18,378 nucleotides of DNA, from positions 1 to 18,378 of the forward strand of contig JAUVIG010000023.1 in the NCBI GenBank assembly GCA_030592825.1. Reading direction: 5' to 3'. This document shows positions 13,627-18,378 of this stretch, in pieces. Each line of letters starts with the position of its first letter. The first letter of the stretch is position 1. Source of the stretch: Chlorobiota bacterium (GTDB taxonomy: Bacteria > Bacteroidota > Bacteroidia > Bacteroidales > JAADGE01). A program made the translations under genes and the position numbers. The notes beneath the pieces were generated by a model. The model was not told where the DNA came from. It ran no database searches and saw nothing but the letters and a program-made list of their open reading frames with translations.

Positions 13627-15561
13627 ATGGGAAAAATAATAGGTATAGATTTAGGAACAACAAATTCTTGTGTTTCAGTTATGGAAGGTAACGAACCGGT
13701 TGTTATACCTAACAGTGAAGGTAAAAGAACCACACCTTCAATAGTTGCTTTTATTGCCGGCGGTGAAAGGAAAGTAGGAGACCCTGCCAAAAGGCAAGCA
13801 ATTACAAATCCTGAAAAAACGATTTATTCAATCAAAAGATTTATGGGTGAAACCTTTGACAAAGTGAAACTCGAAGTAAACCGGGTTCCCTACAAAGTTG
13901 TAAAAGGAGAAAATAATACACCAAGAGTTAAGATTGATGACAGATTATACACGCCGCAGGAAATATCAGCAATGATTCTTCAAAAAATGAAAAAAACCGC
14001 TGAAGATTATTTAGGACAAGAAGTTACTGATGCAGTAATTACTGTTCCGGCTTATTTCAGTGATTCTCAAAGACAAGCTACTAAAGAAGCCGGAGAAATT
14101 GCCGGACTCAACGTAAAAAGAGTTATAAATGAACCTACTGCTGCATCATTAGCATACGGATTAGATAAAAAAGACAAAGAACAAACAATAGCAGTATTTG
14201 ACCTTGGCGGCGGTACTTTTGATATTTCAATTCTTGAACTCGGTGACGGAGTTTTTGAAGTAAAATCAACGAATGGTGATACGCACCTCGGAGGTGATGA
14301 TTTCGATCAAGTAATTATTGATTGGTTGGCAGAAGAATTTTTGAAAGATGAAAACATCGACTTAAGAAAAGACCCAATGGCTCTTCAAAGATTAAAAGAA
14401 GCAGCAGAAAAAGCAAAAATTGAGTTGTCCAGTTCAACAAGTACAGAAATCAATTTGCCTTATATCATGCCTGTTGAAGGTATTCCGAAACATTTAGTAA
14501 GATCTTTATCAAGAGCAAAATTTGAACAACTATCTGACAGCTTAATACAAAGAGTATTAGGACCATGTAAAACAGCAATGAAAGATGCAGGTATTTCAAA
14601 TTCTGACATTGATGAAATTATATTAGTAGGTGGTTCAACCAGAATTCCTGCCATTCAAAAGAAAGTTAAAGATTTCTTCGGAAAATCACCTTCAAAAGGT
14701 GTAAATCCTGATGAAGTAGTTGCTGTTGGTGCTGCTATTCAAGGCGGTGTATTAACCGGTGAAGTAAAAGATGTATTACTTCTTGATGTTACTCCGCTTT
14801 CAATGGGTATTGAAACAATGGGCAGAGTGATGACAAAAATAATTGAAGCAAATACAACTATACCGACAAAAAAAACTCAAACATTTACAACTGCTGTTGA
14901 CAATCAGCCTTCTGTTGAAATCCATATTTTACAAGGAGAAAGAGCAATGGCAAGTGATAATAAAACAATCGGCCGTTTTCATCTCGACGGAATACCGCCG
15001 TCATCAAGAGGAATACCTCAAATTGAAGTTACTTTTGATATTGATGCAAACGGAATTCTTAATGTATCAGCAAAAGACAAAGGGACAGGAAAAGAGCAAA
15101 ACATCAGAATTGAAGCATCTTCCGGTTTATCTGATGAAGAAATTCAAAAAATGAAAGATGAAGCTTCGGCTAATGCAGATTCTGACAAAAAAGTAAAAGA
15201 AAGAATTGACAAAATTAATCAGGCAGACGGGTTGATCTTCCAAACTGAAAAACAATTGAAAGAATTCGGAGATAAATTACCAACCGATAAAAAAGGCCCG
15301 ATTGAAGAAGCACTTAAAAAATTGAAAGATGCTCATAAAGCAGAAGACCTTGATGCAATTGATAAAGCTATGGAAGAACTAAATACTGTATTCCAAGCTG
15401 CATCTCAAGAAATGTATAATCAAGGTGCGCAAGGCGGAGCTCAAGGAGCAAATTTTCAAGATGCAGATATTAATAATCCTTATGCAAATCAACAAGGAGA
15501 AGCTGATGATAAAAAATCTGACGATGATGTTCAGGATGTTGATTATGAGGAAGTAAAATAA
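13627..15561 (+). CDS. dnaK: Molecular chaperone DnaK (Hsp70)
   Basis: A full-length 644-residue Hsp70. It binds exposed hydrophobic peptide segments in an ATP-dependent cycle with DnaJ and GrpE in the cytoplasm. The three Hsp70 signatures are present: IDLGTTNS at 7-14, FDLGGGTFDISIL near 191-203, and ILVGGSTRIPAIQKK near 329-343. The linker DVLLLDVTPLS (about residue 381 on) leads into the substrate-binding domain. The C-terminus has a Gln/Gly/Ala-rich flexible tail and ends in DYEEVK, matching the usual bacterial DnaK end. No grpE or dnaJ gene adjoins it, and a terminator follows directly, so it is a single-gene transcript. The ATG at 13627 begins the canonical MGKIIGIDLGTT. Confidence 0.98.
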   Translation: MGKIIGIDLGTTNSCVSVMEGNEPVVIPNSEGKRTTPSIVAFIAGGERKVGDPAKRQAITNPEKTIYSIKRFMGETFDKVKLEVNRVPYKVVKGENNTPRVKIDDRLYTPQEISAMILQKMKKTAEDYLGQEVTDAVITVPAYFSDSQRQATKEAGEIAGLNVKRVINEPTAASLAYGLDKKDKEQTIAVFDLGGGTFDISILELGDGVFEVKSTNGDTHLGGDDFDQVIIDWLAEEFLKDENIDLRKDPMALQRLKEAAEKAKIELSSSTSTEINLPYIMPVEGIPKHLVRSLSRAKFEQLSDSLIQRVLGPCKTAMKDAGISNSDIDEIILVGGSTRIPAIQKKVKDFFGKSPSKGVNPDEVVAVGAAIQGGVLTGEVKDVLLLDVTPLSMGIETMGRVMTKIIEANTTIPTKKTQTFTTAVDNQPSVEIHILQGERAMASDNKTIGRFHLDGIPPSSRGIPQIEVTFDIDANGILNVSAKDKGTGKEQNIRIEASSGLSDEEIQKMKDEASANADSDKKVKERIDKINQADGLIFQTEKQLKEFGDKLPTDKKGPIEEALKKLKDAHKAEDLDAIDKAMEELNTVFQAASQEMYNQGAQGGAQGANFQDADINNPYANQQGEADDKKSDDDVQDVDYEEVK

Positions 15562-15585
15562 AAGCCAATTGCTATTTAAAACGTG

Positions 15586-15611
15586 AGTCGATCATCAGAT
15601 CGGCTTTTTTT
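15586..15611 (+). terminator. Intrinsic terminator after dnaK
   Basis: AGTCGATC and GATCGGCT form an 8-bp stem with one G-U type pair around an ATCA loop, followed by a run of seven T. It is 24 bases after the dnaK stop. On the opposite strand the stem is followed by only a short T run, so it would at best weakly end transcription of the DUF5686 gene. Confidence 0.85.
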
Positions 15612-15677
15612 ATTCTAATGTTTGTTACTTATGATTTCAAGCACCCTTTTTACCACAGAGAAAGTTCAACATCTTTT

Positions 15678-18218
15678 TTACAACCTTAAAGATAAAGAAA
15701 ATTTAAAAGCAAAATTATCAATTTCATCAGGCAATTTATAAGAACCGTATCTGTAAAAAACACCTGCTCCGAGACCAATAATATCATACAAACTAATTAT
15801 GTGATCAATTAGAATTCCGGACTCATAATAAACTTTTTCAAGCGTTTCAGAATTAAGATAATTATTGTAATCGTTACTTAATTCACCCCAACCAACATTT
15901 GTAATAAATGATATTTCAGGAGCATATTTTTTAGTTTTAAAAAGGAGACTGCTAAAATCTTGCTTAAAAAATAAAGATGCAAATCTGTCAGATATAAATT
16001 CATTCATTCGCATTGTATTAAAACTATTCTCTGTCTCAACTGCAAACTTTTTATAACTTCCGTGTCCGTTAAACAAGCAAACATAAGGAACTTCTCCGAA
16101 TATACAGCCCGCTCTGATTTGAATGTTTGTTTTTCCGAATAATTTTGTTTGAAAACTTTCTGAAACTTTAGCCGTAATTTTTATATAATCATATTCTCCT
16201 CCAAATTCCTGTATGCCCTTAGATAAATTTAACCAAAAAATCGGATCTTTTTGTGTCATTATAATTTTTTCGCCTAAATATCTTTGATATTTTACATTTG
16301 GTGAAAATTTCATTTGAACTCCTGCTTCGCTTAAATTACAGGATACATTTGTAGTTATAGTATCAGAAACAAAAATATATTCATTATTAATTAAGCTCTT
16401 TTTTGCAAATAAATTTATCTTCAAAGAACTTATTTTATGAGAATACAAATTCAATTGCATTTCTTCAAAATTGTACATTTTATTTATCAAATATTTTATT
16501 TGATTTTCTGAAGAAAATATGTTCCTGTCATCAAAAAAATCTATTCCGCCTGTTTCAAAAACATCATTTTTATATGAAAAATTAAATATAAGGTATTCAT
16601 TACCCAAAGGCGAAATATTAAATTCGCCGCCATATTTAAATTGTTTATCTTTAAATCCGTATCCGACATATCCGCCTAATGATAGATATCTTGATACTGA
16701 TTTATTTGTAACAAAGCCAAAACCCGGCCTGAACCCTTCGTAATTATTATAAGTAAAAAGTTTCCGGATATCAATATCAATAATTTTATAAGGAATATAT
16801 CCTGATACTACAGACTTCAATACATTTATTTTTAAATCTAAATTAGTTGCTTCTCCAAGGCTGTCAATAACGCGATAAGTTCTTTTGTCTTTTGCCGAAA
16901 GTTCTGTTTTTCTGTGTTCGTTCCAAAATATACTGTCTTTTCTGCCTGCATCATTAACAAGCTCAATATCTTTATGCATAAAATCTTTCTTTTCAAAAAC
17001 AGGGTTTAATTTAATATTACTTAAATATGTTTTTCCTGTGTAAATTAAATTTGGCATTTTACCTAATCCTTTAATTGAAGGCATTATTGATTTGTTAAAT
17101 ATAATCACAGTATTTAATTCAATCGGAAACCATTGTTTGTTATTTATATACTCGTAATTCTGTTGTACTTTTAACCCGATAAGACCTTTCATTACGTATG
17201 GCTCTGCAATTACACTTTGTATTGAATAACTATTTGTATTAATTTTTAATGTTCCTTTTAAACCTTCAAAGTTTTTATTTTTTCTTGGTCTGAATGAAAT
17301 CGTAAAGACTGAATCACCTGCTGTTGTGTATGTGGTGTCTTCAATAACAAATAAATATTTTCCGGCAGATCCTTTACTTATCGGATTCAAATACACTTTT
17401 TCATCTAATGTTATAAAATCTTCATAAAATGTAAATGATTGTAATTCAGTTGTCAAAAGAAAAAATGACGGGTCTTTTAAACCGGATACTCTTGAAGCAA
17501 TAATTTTTTCTGCATTCTTGTTGGGATATTTAAATTTTCTGTTACTGACATTCTCCATTAGCATTAAATATTGAATATCTGTAAACTCTTTTAAAGAATA
17601 AAAACCTTTTACTTTTCTTACAGAATCAATCTTTGCTTTTTCAACAGAATCAATTCTTGCAATATATTCAAGTGTTTTTCCTGCCTGTAATAAAGTATCA
17701 TTTCTAACTTGTTTTATTGAATCTTTTCCGGCATGATAAACAGAATCTTGCAATAGAACTTCTTCTTGGTTAAAGGTTCCGACAAACTTATTGTAAGAAG
17801 TGTAACTAAAAGATTTTAAGTTCTTTTCGGGATTGTTTATTTTTCTGTTTTTTACAACCTCCTTAATAATTCTGTGTGCAGGATTTTCTCCGGGATAAAT
17901 AACAACTTCATCAATAGCATAATTTTCTTTCTCTAATGAAATATAAAGGTGAATATTCTTTTTAGTATTATCAATAAAAATGGTCGTATCCTTAAACCCT
18001 AAATATCTGAAATTTAATTTACTAATCTCGGTTTTAGAAAAAAATTTAAATGTTCCGTCAAGATTTGTTGTGGTTCCGTATTTTTCATGATATATAACAT
18101 TTACAAAAGGTAAATATTCTTTTGTTTTCTTATTTGTAACTTCTCCGGTGACAGTTATTTGGGATCTTGCGGAAAAAACAATGCCTGAAAATAAAATAAT
18201 TATTAAAATACTCTTCAT
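15678..18218 (-). CDS. DUF5686 outer-membrane protein with carboxypeptidase-like regulatory domain
   Basis: An 846-residue exported protein. Residues 1-19 are a signal peptide (MKSILIIILFSGIVFSARS). Residues about 22-105 form a carboxypeptidase-D regulatory-like beta-sandwich: it opens with TVTGEVTNKKTKEYLPFVNV, has the TTTNLDGTFKF turn, and ends before IDEVVIYPGENPAH. The family hallmark PAHRIIKEVVKNRKINNP follows at about 113-130. A charged DSV/DSI-repeating segment at about 158-202 comes next. The rest is beta-rich with alternating hydrophobic residues, ending FKFSLSLRL, consistent with an outer-membrane barrel. The N-terminal domain is shared with many TonB-dependent receptors and SusC-like proteins. 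No function is established for DUF5686. It is convergent with dnaK and looks like a single-gene unit. Confidence 0.9.
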   Translation of the reverse strand: MKSILIIILFSGIVFSARSQITVTGEVTNKKTKEYLPFVNVIYHEKYGTTTNLDGTFKFFSKTEISKLNFRYLGFKDTTIFIDNTKKNIHLYISLEKENYAIDEVVIYPGENPAHRIIKEVVKNRKINNPEKNLKSFSYTSYNKFVGTFNQEEVLLQDSVYHAGKDSIKQVRNDTLLQAGKTLEYIARIDSVEKAKIDSVRKVKGFYSLKEFTDIQYLMLMENVSNRKFKYPNKNAEKIIASRVSGLKDPSFFLLTTELQSFTFYEDFITLDEKVYLNPISKGSAGKYLFVIEDTTYTTAGDSVFTISFRPRKNKNFEGLKGTLKINTNSYSIQSVIAEPYVMKGLIGLKVQQNYEYINNKQWFPIELNTVIIFNKSIMPSIKGLGKMPNLIYTGKTYLSNIKLNPVFEKKDFMHKDIELVNDAGRKDSIFWNEHRKTELSAKDKRTYRVIDSLGEATNLDLKINVLKSVVSGYIPYKIIDIDIRKLFTYNNYEGFRPGFGFVTNKSVSRYLSLGGYVGYGFKDKQFKYGGEFNISPLGNEYLIFNFSYKNDVFETGGIDFFDDRNIFSSENQIKYLINKMYNFEEMQLNLYSHKISSLKINLFAKKSLINNEYIFVSDTITTNVSCNLSEAGVQMKFSPNVKYQRYLGEKIIMTQKDPIFWLNLSKGIQEFGGEYDYIKITAKVSESFQTKLFGKTNIQIRAGCIFGEVPYVCLFNGHGSYKKFAVETENSFNTMRMNEFISDRFASLFFKQDFSSLLFKTKKYAPEISFITNVGWGELSNDYNNYLNSETLEKVYYESGILIDHIISLYDIIGLGAGVFYRYGSYKLPDEIDNFAFKFSLSLRL

Positions 18219-18270
18219 ATTACAGATTTGATAATTTAAGGTAAGCTCTATTAATTAATTTGCATCAAGA

Positions 18271-18362
18271 TTTTCAGAGTTTTTTATAGACGATTGAAAT
18301 TTATGAAGCACTATCGGGATAATGCAAGAAAATTTCAAGAAGTATATGGAAAACTCTGAAAA
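18271..18362. repeat. 92-base imperfect palindrome near the right edge
   Basis: Three nested inverted repeats share one centre. The outer arms TTTTCAGAGTTTT (18271-18283) and AAAACTCTGAAAA (18350-18362) are perfect and extend to 18 bp with two G-U type pairs (18288/18345). The middle arms TTGAAATTT (18294-18302) and AAATTTCAA (18330-18338) are perfect. The inner arms GCACTATC (18308-18315) and GATAATGC (18318-18325) have one mismatch. It lies 52 bases upstream of the DUF5686 start and contains no credible gene. It may be a MITE, a structured RNA or a regulatory hairpin; flanking sequence beyond the window is needed. Confidence 0.8.
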
Positions 18363-18378
18363 CCCTTTGGGAACAAAT

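Noticed and set aside
14843..15154. Second ORF inside dnaK in another frame
   Set aside because: Out-of-frame reading of a highly conserved gene; no independent support.
15651..15660. TACCACAGAG string resembling a common bacterial intergenic repeat
   Set aside because: Only one short partial unit is present, so a repeat cannot be supported.
16403..16743. Two short plus-strand ORFs antisense to DUF5686
   Set aside because: Cys/Phe- and Pro/Ser-rich translations with no motifs; shadows of a beta-rich gene.
18304..18360. Short reading frame MKHYRDNARKFQEVYGKL near the right edge
   Set aside because: It falls inside the palindrome; its 18 codons are explained by the inverted repeat and it has no promoter or conserved context.
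1..18378. Search for tRNA genes, CRISPR arrays, transposases, prophage or toxin-antitoxin pairs
   Set aside because: No cloverleaf-like segments, regularly spaced repeats or relevant protein motifs were seen on either strand by eye; a tRNA and covariance-model scan was not possible here.

Overview
The window looks like a chromosomal segment of an AT-rich member of the Bacteroidota, probably a Bacteroidales/Marinilabiliales-like lineage. Four exact TAnnTTTG boxes, the -7 element read by the Bacteroidota housekeeping sigma factor, lie 23-40 bases before start codons. Several proteins belong to families typical of the phylum: a DUF5686 outer-membrane protein with a carboxypeptidase-like domain, an anti-sigma-like protein with VPENYF motifs, and a Bacteroidota-type acyltransferase. 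No strong Shine-Dalgarno sequences are visible. I see no tRNA, rRNA, CRISPR array, transposase or prophage gene.

Layout. Positions 1-2432 (minus strand) hold a surface-glycan cluster: a GT4 glycosyltransferase, a SAM-dependent methyltransferase and a HEAT-like protein that runs off the left edge. A 17-bp-arm palindrome separates the first two. Divergently, 2589-4813 encodes a Wzx-type flippase (TTG start) and, 11 bases later, an enoyl-CoA hydratase/isomerase family enzyme. A Uma2-family nuclease-fold gene follows under its own promoter. Positions 5612-7289 form a three-gene stress circuit: ECF sigma factor, single-pass putative anti-sigma factor with a very acidic outer tail, and a secreted Spy/CpxP-like helical protein, closed by a terminator. 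Next come holA (DNA polymerase III delta), then a rhomboid protease and a carbamate kinase 18 bases apart. A POT-type peptide transporter (minus strand) converges on the carbamate kinase across a repeat-containing spacer. A divergent acyltransferase overlaps tail-to-tail by 4 bases with a hemerythrin-like gene. After a 310-base gene-free stretch comes dnaK with a clear terminator. The last gene is DUF5686 (minus strand), and beyond its start lies a 92-base imperfect palindrome near the right edge.

How the parts may work together. The left third fits assembly, modification and export of a lipid-linked glycan. The sigma/anti-sigma/Spy-like trio resembles the CnrYXH type of envelope or metal sensing circuit in architecture and is the most system-like unit here. 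The rest is mostly housekeeping (holA, dnaK, acyltransferase, transporter). The least explained signals are three structured non-coding repeats (1264-1299, 10058-10118, 18271-18362), a hemerythrin-like protein with six of seven iron ligands, and an acyltransferase with altered motifs. I found no complete novel defence or mobile system.
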